A stretch of 64,000 nucleotides of DNA from positions 124,001 to 188,000 of the forward strand of contig NZ_FOOA01000004.1 in the NCBI RefSeq assembly GCF_900113065.1. The letters run 5' to 3'. Position numbers and translations under genes: made by a program. The notes below the pieces were generated by a model. It saw only the letters and a list, made by a program, of their open reading frames with translations. It did no database searches and had not been told where the DNA came from. Below are positions 26,651 through 34,892 of this stretch, one piece after another. The DNA is from Aureimonas phyllosphaerae (GTDB lineage Bacteria > Pseudomonadota > Alphaproteobacteria > Rhizobiales > Rhizobiaceae). Within the stretch, counting starts at the first letter, position 1, and each line of letters begins with the position of its first letter.

Positions 26651-27472
26651 TCAGTTCCCCGCGGTCAGATTGGTCGTCTTGCCGTAGCGGACGAGGCGGA
26701 TTTCGGTGTTCGTGGTTCGCTTCTGCTGCTCGAGGAGGAAGGCCGCGTAGCCCGGCGAGCCGGGTACGGAATCGGCGAGCGAACGGAGCGACAGGACCAA
26801 CCGATCGGCCATGCGCTGTGCGGCCGTCAGCGCCTCGGCCTGTGCCGCGTCGACTTCGAGCGTCGCGGTCGTGCCCACGACGACGCGCTCGCCCTCCTTC
26901 TCCTCCACCGACTGGTCGATGGCGAGGACGCGCAGGTTCTTGAGGACGGTCTGCGTGTCGTAGGTCACCGCCTGCCCTTCGACCGGCGGCCGGGCACGCG
27001 TCATGATGACGTCGACATGGTCGTTCGGAAGGATGAAGCCGCCGGCCGATGTATCGGGTGCAATCTGGACCGCGACCGCGCGGCTGCCCGATGGCAGGAT
27101 GGCCGACATGAATCCGCGATCGGAGCGGATCAGCTTGGCCTCGCGGATCGGCTCGCCGGCAAAGAAGCTCTGGCGAGCGATGGTGCCCTTCAATTCTGCG
27201 ATGGCGTCGGGGCGCTGGTCGCGGCGGATCAGCGTCGCTGAAACGCCGTCCTCGGGCCACTTCATCCAGTCGAGGCCACCTTCGGTGCCCGCGCCCATGC
27301 CGATGTCGTGCGAGGCGACGAGCACCTCGACGAGCTTGATCGGAGGTTGCACAGGCTGGGCGGAGATGATGATCGGCTCGGACGCAGGCCCGCCCAAATG
27401 CAGCGCGAGGAAGCCGGCACCCACTGCTGCCACGGCTGCGACGCCGAAGATCGCCAAGCGCGAAGCCTGCAT
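26651..27472 (-). CDS. cpaB: Flp pilus assembly protein CpaB (RcpC)
   Basis: Periplasmic protein of the Tad apparatus, 273 residues. One N-terminal membrane helix (about 7-26) is followed by an SAF/RcpC domain: PVQPPIKLVEVLVASHDIGMG, then RAVAVQIAPDTSAGGFILPNDHVDVIMT, the signature of CpaB. The 129-bp gap upstream carries a TTAACCATG sequence and a dyad, so a promoter for the cpaBCDEF-tadBC unit probably lies there. Confidence 0.94.
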   Translation of the reverse strand: MQASRLAIFGVAAVAAVGAGFLALHLGGPASEPIIISAQPVQPPIKLVEVLVASHDIGMGAGTEGGLDWMKWPEDGVSATLIRRDQRPDAIAELKGTIARQSFFAGEPIREAKLIRSDRGFMSAILPSGSRAVAVQIAPDTSAGGFILPNDHVDVIMTRARPPVEGQAVTYDTQTVLKNLRVLAIDQSVEEKEGERVVVGTTATLEVDAAQAEALTAAQRMADRLVLSLRSLADSVPGSPGYAAFLLEQQKRTTNTEIRLVRYGKTTNLTAGN

Positions 27473-27523
27473 CCTCTCAACTCCTCCTGCGGTCCTTTGG
27501 AAATCGACCGATGAGGCGTTATG

Positions 27524-27550
27524 GAGGATAAATCCTCAAGGCATGGTTAA
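27524..27550 (-). promoter_or_regulatory. Dyad plus CtrA-like half-site upstream of cpaB
   Basis: GAGGAT-AA-ATCCTC (27524-27537) is a perfect 6+6 dyad. Immediately next to it the minus strand reads TTAACCATG (27550-27542), matching the TTAACCAT form reported for CtrA sites in alphaproteobacteria. Both lie 50-80 bp upstream of the cpaB start. Binding is inference. Confidence 0.4.
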
Positions 27551-27601
27551 CGGTTTCCTGCCGAGGGCTTCCCGTGCGTCAGAATCCGGAAACCATCGCT
27601 G

Positions 27602-28093
27602 TCAGGCTGTCATGGACGCGATGAGGGCCGGCGTGATGGCGAGGCCCGCAAGGCCGATCGCGACGCCGTAAGGAATGCCCGTGGAAGGCTCGAGCAGGCG
27701 ATCGACCGCCGGACGGCCGGTGGTGGGAGAAAGGCAAGCGCGCGCCAGAAGAAACATGAGCGTCAGCGCGCCGCCGAAGATCGACGTCCAAACGACGAAG
27801 GTCAGGAGAAGGGGCGTGGGTCCGAGCCACAGGCTCGCTGCCGCCAAAAGCTTGGCATCGCCGCCCCCCATCCAGCCGGCGGCAAAGCACCCGAAGGTGA
27901 TCGCGAGAACGGCCAATCCGGCCGCCCCATGGAGCGCGATCGCACCAGGGGGCATGCCGGCGGCGAAGGCGAAGAGCGGAAAGACCGCGGAAAGAAGCAC
28001 GACCAGCCGGTTGGAGATCGTCATCGACGCAAGGTCGCTCGCCGCAGCGGCGACCATGGCCAGCGGGAACGCGAGAAGGAGGACCATCGCCAT
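27602..28093 (-). CDS. cpaA: Prepilin peptidase CpaA (TadV type)
   Basis: Membrane aspartic peptidase that cleaves the Flp prepilin, 163 residues with about five helices. The two catalytic aspartates are present: Asp20 in AASDLASMTISN and Asp79 in GGGDAK (the GxGD motif). No N-methylation domain, as expected for the short TadV class. It lies between pilA and cpaB, with 60 bp to pilA. Confidence 0.94.
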   Translation of the reverse strand: MAMVLLLAFPLAMVAAAASDLASMTISNRLVVLLSAVFPLFAFAAGMPPGAIALHGAAGLAVLAITFGCFAAGWMGGGDAKLLAAASLWLGPTPLLLTFVVWTSIFGGALTLMFLLARACLSPTTGRPAVDRLLEPSTGIPYGVAIGLAGLAITPALIASMTA

Positions 28094-28153
28094 GGAACCG
28101 ATCCCCCTTCGCCGCGAGCCGATTTCCGGGTTTCCGCAGACTACGAACCTGCT

Positions 28154-28330
28154 TTACTTGGTAGCGTCCTTCAACTCGCCGGAAATGAAGTTGAAGGTCG
28201 AGCCGAGCTGCGTGCCGAGGGCCGACGCGCCGGTGATGATGGCGATGCCGACGAGAGCGGCGATCAGGCCGTACTCGATCGCGGTCGCGCCGGACTCGTT
28301 CTTGCGAAAACGCTTGATGAGCTTGAACAT
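28154..28330 (-). CDS. pilA: Flp family type IVb pilin
   Basis: Major pilus subunit, 58 residues. A basic leader MFKLIKRFRKNESG is followed by the processing site: cleavage after Gly14 leaves ATAIEYGLIAALVGIAI with the required Glu at +5 and Tyr at +6. The hydrophobic segment is the pilus core helix, and the short tail FNFISGELKDATK is typical of Flp. First gene of the minus-strand tad cluster; a divergent region of 241 bp lies upstream. Confidence 0.96.
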   Translation of the reverse strand: MFKLIKRFRKNESGATAIEYGLIAALVGIAIITGASALGTQLGSTFNFISGELKDATK

Positions 28331-28427
28331 GGAAACTCCTGCCCGTTCGATGGAAACCCGTCCCGACGACCCGACATCGTCCGTCGTTCGGTGGTCTTCA
28401 AATTACAGAGGAGCGTTTGCCGGCGGC

Positions 28428-28455
28428 TTAAGGAACAGCCCTAACGATCGATTAA
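28428..28455. promoter_or_regulatory. TTAA-rich sequence upstream of pilA
   Basis: TTAA at 28428-28431, and CTAA-N7-TTAA at 28441-28455, one base from the TTAA-N7-TTAA CtrA consensus. It sits about 100-125 bp upstream of the pilA start and a similar distance from the divergent gene at 28572. In Caulobacter pilA is CtrA-activated; here this is inference. Confidence 0.35.
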
Positions 28456-28571
28456 GTCGGCGACATCCAACTTAGGGTGAATGCATTGCAAACAGGAACC
28501 GGCAACTTTCCTTTAAGCATCCGCAAATTAAGAATGGCGGCCGGCTGCGTGGTTCCGGCGGAGTTCTTTCG

Positions 28572-29018
28572 ATGCGTCACCTCGTTCTTGCCTCGATCCT
28601 GGCTCTCGGCTCCCCGTCCCTTGCCTTGGCAGACAGCGCCGATCCTTTGACCGTCCCGATCGATCAGGCTCGCATCTTGCGCATCCCGCGGCAGGCCGGA
28701 AGCGTCATCATCGGCAATCCCTCGATCGCCGACATCACGATCCATGACGCGCGGACGCTGGTGCTGACCGGTCGCTCGTACGGCCTGACCAACCTTGTCG
28801 TTCTCGACACGAATGGCGATGTGGTGCTCGACGACAGCGTCATGGTCTCGACGGTCGAGGACCATTCGCTTCGGGTCTATCGTCAGGGATCGCGCCAGAC
28901 CTTCGCCTGCGCCCCGACCTGCGAGCCGAAGGTGACGATCGGCGATGATCCGATTACGTTTGAAAGCACCACTTTGCAGGTGCAGAGGCACGACGCGCTC
29001 TCTCAGTCCAGCAACTGA
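28572..29018 (+). CDS. Stand-alone pilus assembly N-terminal domain protein
   Basis: Periplasmic protein of 148 residues with a Sec signal (LVLASILALGSPSLALA, cut before DSAD). The domain at about 25-105 resembles the N-terminal pilus domain of CpaC: compare VPIDQARILRIPRQAGSVIIGNPSIADI here with the CpaC stretch at its residues 40-70. No secretin barrel follows. A short C-terminal part has two cysteines (FACAPTCEP), perhaps a disulfide. It is divergent from pilA and shares its upstream region, so a role in the same pilus is likely but unproven. Confidence 0.82.
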   Translation: MRHLVLASILALGSPSLALADSADPLTVPIDQARILRIPRQAGSVIIGNPSIADITIHDARTLVLTGRSYGLTNLVVLDTNGDVVLDDSVMVSTVEDHSLRVYRQGSRQTFACAPTCEPKVTIGDDPITFESTTLQVQRHDALSQSSN

Positions 29019-29090
29019 CAGCTACGACGCCCCTCCTCCCGCTCGCCGCCTTTTCGTGACAGAAAGAGCCGCGTCCAGAGGAGAACATGC

Positions 29091-30284
29091 TTGCCCCGCG
29101 CCATCCTGATCGTGCTCGACAGCTTCGGAATCGGCGGCGCGCCGGATGCGGCAGCCTATGGCGACGAGGGGGCCGACACGTTCGGGCACATCCGCGGGGC
29201 CGCATCGATCGGACACGCCGATCGCGCCGGGCTGCGGCAGGGTCCTCTCCGCATCCCGTTCCTGGAAGGCCTCGGGCTTCTGGCCGTGGCCGGCATCGAC
29301 GGCGGGCCTGATCCGCGCGGCCTGTTCGGCTCGGCCGAGGAGACCAGCCGCGGCAAGGACACTCCGTCGGGTCACTGGGAGATCGCGGGCGTTCCGGTCC
29401 CGTTCGACTGGGGCTACTTCCCGCGCACGCAGCCCTGCTTTCCCGCCGAACTCGTCGCCGCGATCGTCGAGGAGGCAGGCCTTCCCGGCATTCTCGGCGA
29501 CCGCCATGCCTCCGGCACCGAGATCATCGCGGCCGAGGGCGAGGCGAGCATCCGGACCGGCCGGCCGATCTTCTACACCTCGGCCGACAGTGTCCTGCAG
29601 ATCGCCGCGCACGAGGACGCGTTCGGCCTCGAACGCCTCTACGCCCTTTGCGAAATCGCACGGCGCCATGTCGATGCGCTCGCCATCGGCCGCGTCATCG
29701 CGCGGCCCTTCGTCGGCCGCGACGCCGCAAGCTTCCGGCGCACGGCCAACCGGCGCGACTACGCCGTGCCGCCGCCCGAACCGACCGTCCTCGACCGGAC
29801 GATCGACGCCGGCGGCCGCGTCATCGCGGTCGGCAAGATCGGCGACATCTTCGCCCATCGCGGCATCAGCGAGGTGCGCAAGGGCGACGGCAACATGGCG
29901 CTGTTTGACAAGCTCCTCGGCGCGGTCGAGGATGCCCGCGACGGCGATCTCGTGTTCGCGAACTTCGTCGATTTCGACACGCTGCACGGCCATCGGCGCG
30001 ACGTCGCGGGTTACGCCGCCGAGCTCGAAGCCTTCGACGCGCGCCTGCCCGAACTCGCCGCGTACCTCAAGCCCGGCGATCTCGTGATCCTCACCGCCGA
30101 CCACGGCTGCGACCCGACCTTCCCCGGCACCGACCACACGCGCGAGCGCGTGCCCGTCCTCGGCTTCGGCCCCGGCATCGCCCCGTCGGCGATCGGCCTG
30201 CGCCCGACCTTCGCCGACATTGGGGAAAGCGTCGCGGCCCATCTCGGGCTCGCGCCTGGCCCGCACGGAACAAGCTTTCTCTAG
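29091..30284 (+). CDS. deoB: Phosphopentomutase
   Basis: Interconverts (deoxy)ribose 1- and 5-phosphate in nucleoside salvage, 397 residues, alkaline-phosphatase superfamily. Translation starts at TTG 29091, 7 bp after AGAGGAG; the ATG four bases earlier is in another frame. Metal ligands and the phosphorylated Thr are visible: ILIVLDSFG (Asp10), [10 protein letters not shown] (Thr91), and [11 protein letters not shown] and LTADHGCDP near the C-terminus. Upp follows 81 bp downstream, forming a pyrimidine/purine salvage pair. Confidence 0.96.
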   Translation: MPRAILIVLDSFGIGGAPDAAAYGDEGADTFGHIRGAASIGHADRAGLRQGPLRIPFLEGLGLLAVAGIDGGPDPRGLFGSAEETSRGKDTPSGHWEIAGVPVPFDWGYFPRTQPCFPAELVAAIVEEAGLPGILGDRHASGTEIIAAEGEASIRTGRPIFYTSADSVLQIAAHEDAFGLERLYALCEIARRHVDALAIGRVIARPFVGRDAASFRRTANRRDYAVPPPEPTVLDRTIDAGGRVIAVGKIGDIFAHRGISEVRKGDGNMALFDKLLGAVEDARDGDLVFANFVDFDTLHGHRRDVAGYAAELEAFDARLPELAAYLKPGDLVILTADHGCDPTFPGTDHTRERVPVLGFGPGIAPSAIGLRPTFADIGESVAAHLGLAPGPHGTSFL

Positions 30285-30365
30285 AGCTTCGCGCCCGTGA
30301 TCTTGGCGGCGGCGTCGCCAGGCACTACACGCTCTGCCACGATATCAGCCGAAGGAACTGCCCGC

Positions 30366-30995
30366 ATGGACGGCGTCACCGTGATCGATCATCCGCTGGT
30401 CCAGCACAAGCTGACCCTGATGCGAAAGCAGGAGACCTCGACGGCGAGCTTCCGCCGCCTCCTGCGCGAGATCTCGACGCTCCTCTGCTACGAGGTGACG
30501 CGCGATCTCGACATCACGACGATCGACATCGAGACGCCGATGGGGCCGATGTCGGCACCGATCCTCGAGGGCAAGAAGCTCGTCTTCGCCTCGATCCTGC
30601 GCGCCGGCAACGGGCTACTGGAGGGCATGCTCGACCTTGTGCCGGCGGCGCGCGTCGCCCATGTCGGCCTCTATCGCGACCACGAGACGCTGCAGCCGGT
30701 GGAATACTACTTCAAGGCGCCGGAAGACCTCGAGAACCGCCTCATCATCGTGGTCGACCCGATGCTGGCGACGGCCAATTCGGCCGTCGCCGCGATGGAC
30801 ATGCTGAAGAACCGCGGCGCGCGCAACATCCGCTTCCTGTGCCTCCTCGCCGCCCCGGAAGGTATCCGGCGCTTCCGCGAGGCCCATCCCGACATTCCCG
30901 TCTTTACCGCCTCGATCGACCAGGGGCTGAACGAGAAGGGCTACATCATCCCCGGCCTCGGCGACGCGGGCGACCGCATGTACGGCACCAAATAG
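30366..30995 (+). CDS. upp: Uracil phosphoribosyltransferase
   Basis: Makes UMP from uracil and PRPP, 209 residues, the usual length. The start at ATG 30366 matches family length; the open frame extends upstream without support. The PRPP-binding motif is [12 protein letters not shown] at 129-140, and the C-terminal uracil-binding region reads [20 protein letters not shown]. It follows deoB in a salvage operon. Confidence 0.97.
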   Translation: MDGVTVIDHPLVQHKLTLMRKQETSTASFRRLLREISTLLCYEVTRDLDITTIDIETPMGPMSAPILEGKKLVFASILRAGNGLLEGMLDLVPAARVAHVGLYRDHETLQPVEYYFKAPEDLENRLIIVVDPMLATANSAVAAMDMLKNRGARNIRFLCLLAAPEGIRRFREAHPDIPVFTASIDQGLNEKGYIIPGLGDAGDRMYGTK

Positions 30996-31079
30996 CCGTC
31001 CATCGAAGCCGTCTCTACGCCGAGGAACCGGCCGATTCCGCACGGGTTCACCTCTCGACACCCCATCGAGGAGAGACCC

Positions 31080-31262
31080 ATGAGTGCCAAGGCACCCCCC
31101 GTCCCGGCCGAGAACCGCAGCCCGAAGGGCACCGGCGAACCCGCCGTTGCCGACATGTCGCAGGTCTCGGCCGGAGGCGTTCCCGGCAATCTCGACGAGC
31201 AGGACCGACAGGGCAACATCAAGCAGAACACGACGCATCAGGGCTTTCAGCAGGATCGGTGA
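31080..31262 (+). CDS. Small hydrophilic protein of unknown function
   Basis: 60 residues, rich in Pro, Gly, Asn, Gln and charged residues, no membrane segment, and predicted to be disordered. It is preceded by a strong GGAGAG ribosome site at 31069-31074 and followed five bases later by another small hydrophilic gene that ends at a terminator, so it is likely real. Its tail NIKQNTTHQGFQQDR resembles small conserved proteins in rhizobial genomes, as far as I recall, but I cannot name a family. Confidence 0.7.
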   Translation: MSAKAPPVPAENRSPKGTGEPAVADMSQVSAGGVPGNLDEQDRQGNIKQNTTHQGFQQDR

Positions 31263-31267
31263 GCGCC

Positions 31268-31468
31268 ATGTCGAGTTCATCCAAGATCGAGGAAACCAAC
31301 CGCCATCACGGCGGCCCCGGCTCCAGCCATCAGCGAGCCGATCGGCCCGACCCGACCGAAGGCCGCGGACCGAAACCCGGCCAGCCGACCAACGGCCCGC
31401 AGGCCCGCGTGTCGGGTGGCGGCGGCGAGCAGGACAGCCACCACACCCACGATCCGCGCGGCAAGTAG
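31268..31468 (+). CDS. Small hydrophilic protein of unknown function
   Basis: 66 residues, starting MSSSSKIEETNRHHGGPGSS and ending GGEQDSHHTHDPRGK. Gly, His, Pro and Ser dominate; no hydrophobic core, so probably disordered. It sits 5 bp after the similar small gene at 31080 and just before a strong terminator. No family recognised. Confidence 0.68.
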   Translation: MSSSSKIEETNRHHGGPGSSHQRADRPDPTEGRGPKPGQPTNGPQARVSGGGGEQDSHHTHDPRGK

Positions 31469-31476
31469 CCGTTTCC

Positions 31477-31507
31477 GAACCCCGCCTTGGCGGGGTTCTT
31501 TCGTTTT
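31477..31507 (+). terminator. Rho-independent terminator after the small-protein pair
   Basis: Stem GAACCCCG / CGGGGTTC with loop CCTTGG, followed by TTTCGTTTT. It starts 8 bases after the second small gene. Confidence 0.9.
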
Positions 31508-31591
31508 CCACTCTTCAACCCTTTCGCAACCCGGCTCCGTCAGGCTGTTTCCGGCGCCTCGTTCCGTCGCGCTCCTTCCGGATGCCGGCCG

Positions 31592-32122
31592 ATGACGAAG
31601 CTCCTTCCCCTCCTGATTGGCGCAACGGCCGTCGCGCTCGTCTTCCCCTCCGCCTTCGAGCGCTACCGGGCGAGCCTCGTGTCCGAGGGCGAGGTCGAGC
31701 GCCTGGAGCCGCCGGTCGCAGTGGTGGAGGCCGCCGTTCCCCGACCGAGCGGCCGGATGGTCCGGCTTCCCGCCGGCTCCGACGGTCATTTTCGCGTCGA
31801 GGCACGGTTCGACGGACGGAACGAGGAGGTCCTGGTCGACACGGGAGCGACCTATGTCGCGCTCGGGCAGGAAACCGCGCGCCGGCTCGGCGTCCGCGTC
31901 GACCCGTCTGACTTCGTGCATCGCGCCCAGACCGCGCAAGGGACCGTGCGCGCCGCGCTCGCCAAGGTCCGCCGCCTGTCGATCGGCCCGGTCGAGGCCG
32001 CCGATGTCGACGTCATGGTCCTTGAGGGCCAGGGTCCCGGCGTGACGCTTCTCGGCATGAGCTTCCTGACGCGCCTGTCGCGGTTCGAGGTCTCCGACGG
32101 CCGGCTGACGCTGGTCCAATAG
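31592..32122 (+). CDS. Membrane-anchored retropepsin-like aspartic protease (clan AA, TIGR02281 type)
   Basis: 176 residues with an N-terminal hydrophobic anchor (MTKLLPLLIGATAVALVFP). The single catalytic motif is VDTGATYVAL (Asp83), and the matching hydrophobic-hydrophobic-Gly is VTLLGMSFL near 160. One active-site half implies it works as a homodimer, as retropepsins do. The start is the second of two nearby ATGs; 31582 is out of frame. The substrate is unknown. Confidence 0.87.
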   Translation: MTKLLPLLIGATAVALVFPSAFERYRASLVSEGEVERLEPPVAVVEAAVPRPSGRMVRLPAGSDGHFRVEARFDGRNEEVLVDTGATYVALGQETARRLGVRVDPSDFVHRAQTAQGTVRAALAKVRRLSIGPVEAADVDVMVLEGQGPGVTLLGMSFLTRLSRFEVSDGRLTLVQ

Positions 32123-32198
32123 CCAAATCGCCATCGGACGGGTTGCCCCGCCGGTCCTCTCGCGAAACACTCCCCCGACTGATTTGGGGAGACGTTCC

Positions 32199-33422
32199 AT
32201 GACGAAACGGTTTGCAACGACGGGCATTGCCTTTGCCGCGGTCTCGGCCTTGATGGCCGCCCTGCCGGCCGACGCCGCCGACAATCCTCACGGCGGCGAG
32301 CGCATCGGGACCGTCTCGCAGATCTACGACGGCAAGCTCCTGCCCGATGACGCGGTCTCGACCTTTCGCAACATCGACCGCCTCTTCCCGACGCGCACGA
32401 TCCGGGCCGGCGGTACGGTGCGCGAGCTGCGGCCGGCGGACAAACCGCTCGGCGAGGTCAGCTTCCGCTTAGGCGAGGAGACCTACGACCTCTACGACGT
32501 CATGGCGCTCGACAGCTTCACCGCGATGATCGTCCTGAAGGACGGCAAGGTCGCCTACGAGACCTACCAGCGCGGCAACACGCCGGAAACGCGCTGGATG
32601 TCGATGTCGGTCGCCAAGTCGATCACCTCGACGCTCGCCGCGATCGCCATCAAGGAGGGCAAGCTCTCGGGCCTCGACGCGCCGGTTACCCAATATGTCG
32701 AGGCGCTGAAGGGCAGCGCCTACGAGGGCGTCACCTTGCGCGACATCCTGATGATGAGCTCAGGCGTGCGCTGGAACGAGACCTACACCGACCCCACCTC
32801 CGACCGGCGCGCTCTTCTGAAGGCGCAGATCTCGCAGGAGCCGGGCTCGGCGATGAAGCTGATGGCGAGCCTGCCGCGCGCCGCCGAGCCCGGCACGGTC
32901 AACAACTACTCGACCGGCGAGACGCAGGTGCTCGGTGAGATCGTGCGCGGCGCGGTCGGCAAGCCGCTCGCCGAATACCTCTCAGAGACGATCTGGGTGC
33001 CCTACGGCATGGAGGCCGACGCCAACTGGTGGCTGGATTCGCCGGACGGCCACGAGATCGGCGGCTCCGGCCTGTCGGCGACACTGCGTGACTTCGCGCG
33101 CTTCGGCCAGTTCTTTTTGGAGAACGGGGTGATCGGCAGCGCGTCCATCCTGCCAGACGGCTGGGTCCGGCAAGCGGCCGGCCCGACGACGCTCAAGGAC
33201 GGCTCGAAGCTCGACTACGGCTACATGTGGTGGACCGGCTGGACCGAGCCCTCGATCGCCGATGGGGCGTTCGCCGCGATCGGCATCCAGGGCCAGAACA
33301 TCTACATCAACCCGAAGCGCAACGTCGTCATCGTCACCTTCGGCGCGCAGCCCAAGCCCACCGGCAAGGAGCCGGTGGACCCGCTGGTCTTCTTCGACGC
33401 GGTCGCTGCCGCGCTCGACTAG
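32199..33422 (+). CDS. Serine hydrolase, class C beta-lactamase fold
   Basis: 407 residues, secreted (signal peptide ending LMAALPADAADN). Family motifs: SxxK as SVAK (Ser137-Lys140, the nucleophile and base) and YxT/N as YST (237-239). Members of this family are esterases, D-aminopeptidases or 6-aminohexanoate-dimer hydrolases more often than true beta-lactamases, so no substrate is assigned. The start ATG 32199 has a strong GGGGAGA upstream. Its TAG stop overlaps the stop of the convergent FAD oxidase. Confidence 0.9.
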   Translation: MTKRFATTGIAFAAVSALMAALPADAADNPHGGERIGTVSQIYDGKLLPDDAVSTFRNIDRLFPTRTIRAGGTVRELRPADKPLGEVSFRLGEETYDLYDVMALDSFTAMIVLKDGKVAYETYQRGNTPETRWMSMSVAKSITSTLAAIAIKEGKLSGLDAPVTQYVEALKGSAYEGVTLRDILMMSSGVRWNETYTDPTSDRRALLKAQISQEPGSAMKLMASLPRAAEPGTVNNYSTGETQVLGEIVRGAVGKPLAEYLSETIWVPYGMEADANWWLDSPDGHEIGGSGLSATLRDFARFGQFFLENGVIGSASILPDGWVRQAAGPTTLKDGSKLDYGYMWWTGWTEPSIADGAFAAIGIQGQNIYINPKRNVVIVTFGAQPKPTGKEPVDPLVFFDAVAAALD

Positions 33423-34825
33423 TCGCGCGCCGGCGCCACGGCCCATGGATTCAGGACGGCCGCCGGGTCGAGCGCCCGGCGGATCGAGCGCATGAGCTGG
33501 CGCTCGACGGGCGAGCGAAGCGCGTCGGCAAGCGCGATCTTGGCCTGACCGAGACCATGCTCGGCGGCAAAGCTGCCGCTCATCTCGGTCGCAAGGCCCG
33601 CGATGGCCAGCCCGAGCTCCTGCGCCTTGCCGCCAAAGTCGGCGGCCTCCTCCGGCGGCGACAGGTTGTAATGGATATTGCCGTCGGCGAGATGCCCGAA
33701 CGGGTTGATCCGCACGCCGGGCAGGATCGCCTCGCAGCGGGCACCGGCCGCCGCGACGAACTCCGCGATCCGGCCGGGCGGCACGGCGACGTCGTGCTTG
33801 AGCTGCGCGCCCTCGAGCCGCTGGCCCTCCGGCTGCTCCTCGCGCAGCCGCCAGAAGGCGCCGCGCTGCGCGTCCGAGGCCGCGATCGTTCCGTCCAGAA
33901 CGAGGCCCTCCTCCATGCCCCATTCGAGCGTCGCGGTAAGGATGTCCTCCAACGGCATCCGCGCCGAAGCGCTGGCGATCTCGACGAGGAGATAGGTGCC
34001 GCCGCGCGTCTCGAGCGGATAACCGAGCGAGGTCACGTGACGCAGCGCGAGGTCGAGGCCGAGTTCGCAGAAGAATTCGAGCCCCGTGAGCACCTCGCCG
34101 GCCTCGGCGCGAAGCCGTGTGCCGAAGGCGACGGCCGCCGCCTCGTCCGGCAGGACGAGGAGCGCGGTGGCGCGCTGGCGGGGCGCGGGATGAAGCTTCA
34201 GGACGGCCCGCGTGACGATGCCGAGCGTGCCTTCCGAGCCGCAGAAGAGACGGCGGAGCTGGTAGCCCGCATTGTCCTTCTGGACCGCGCGCATGCCGTT
34301 CCAGACCGTGCCGTCGGCCAGCACCACTTCGAGGCCGAGCACCAGATCCTGCATCATGCCGAAGCGGAAGGCGTGACTGCCCCCGGCGTTGGTGCCGATC
34401 AGCCCGCCCACCTGCGCGCTGCCTTCGGCGCCGAGATGCATCGGGAACATCAGGCCGGACCCGTCGAGACGATCGTGCAGCATCTGCAGCACCAGCCCCG
34501 CCTCGACCTCGATCGAACCCGAGGCCGCATCGGGCACGCCGCAGGCGTTCATGCGCCCGAGCGATAGGATCACGCCGCCGGGGCTGCCCAGCACAGCGCC
34601 GCCGCAAAGGCCCGTATTTCCCCCTTGCGGGACGACGGCGACGCCGGCGGCATGCGCCGCTGCCAGTACCGCCGAGACCTCGGCGGTGCAGGCGGGCCGC
34701 GCGACGCCGAACGGCGGCGCCCCGTAGCGATCCAGCCAGTCCCGCTGAAAGGGCCCGGCCTCGGCCGCCGGCATCCAGCCCTTGGGCCCAAGGATCTTCG
34801 CCAGCCGCTCCGCCAATTCCGTCAT
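33419..34825 (-). CDS. FAD-linked oxidase (D-lactate / D-2-hydroxyacid dehydrogenase family)
   Basis: 468 residues. The N-terminal PCMH FAD-binding domain shows VVPQGGNTGLCGGAV (about 67-81) and GLIGTNAGGSHAFRFG (about 140-155). The C-terminal cap has HLADGNIHYN, with the metal-binding His pair, and AAEHGLGQAK. This matches the GlcD / D-2-hydroxyglutarate dehydrogenase-like family. It lies 67 bp downstream of uxuA on the same strand, so it may oxidise a sugar-derived hydroxyacid (inference). The true substrate is unclear. Confidence 0.9.
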   Translation of the reverse strand: MTELAERLAKILGPKGWMPAAEAGPFQRDWLDRYGAPPFGVARPACTAEVSAVLAAAHAAGVAVVPQGGNTGLCGGAVLGSPGGVILSLGRMNACGVPDAASGSIEVEAGLVLQMLHDRLDGSGLMFPMHLGAEGSAQVGGLIGTNAGGSHAFRFGMMQDLVLGLEVVLADGTVWNGMRAVQKDNAGYQLRRLFCGSEGTLGIVTRAVLKLHPAPRQRATALLVLPDEAAAVAFGTRLRAEAGEVLTGLEFFCELGLDLALRHVTSLGYPLETRGGTYLLVEIASASARMPLEDILTATLEWGMEEGLVLDGTIAASDAQRGAFWRLREEQPEGQRLEGAQLKHDVAVPPGRIAEFVAAAGARCEAILPGVRINPFGHLADGNIHYNLSPPEEAADFGGKAQELGLAIAGLATEMSGSFAAEHGLGQAKIALADALRSPVERQLMRSIRRALDPAAVLNPWAVAPARD

Positions 34826-34892
34826 GCCCGTCCCGCTCCTCTCATCGATCCGACGACGTGTAGAGGCTGGCGGGGCCCGAGCACAACCGGGC

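Noticed and set aside
29087-29311. A 74-codon frame starting at ATG 29087 over the start of deoB
   Set aside because: It is out of frame with the strongly conserved phosphopentomutase, which begins at TTG 29091.
32199-33422. True class C beta-lactamase
   Set aside because: The SxxK and YxT motifs are shared with esterases and peptidases, and the family resemblance is closer to 6-aminohexanoate-dimer hydrolase-like proteins.
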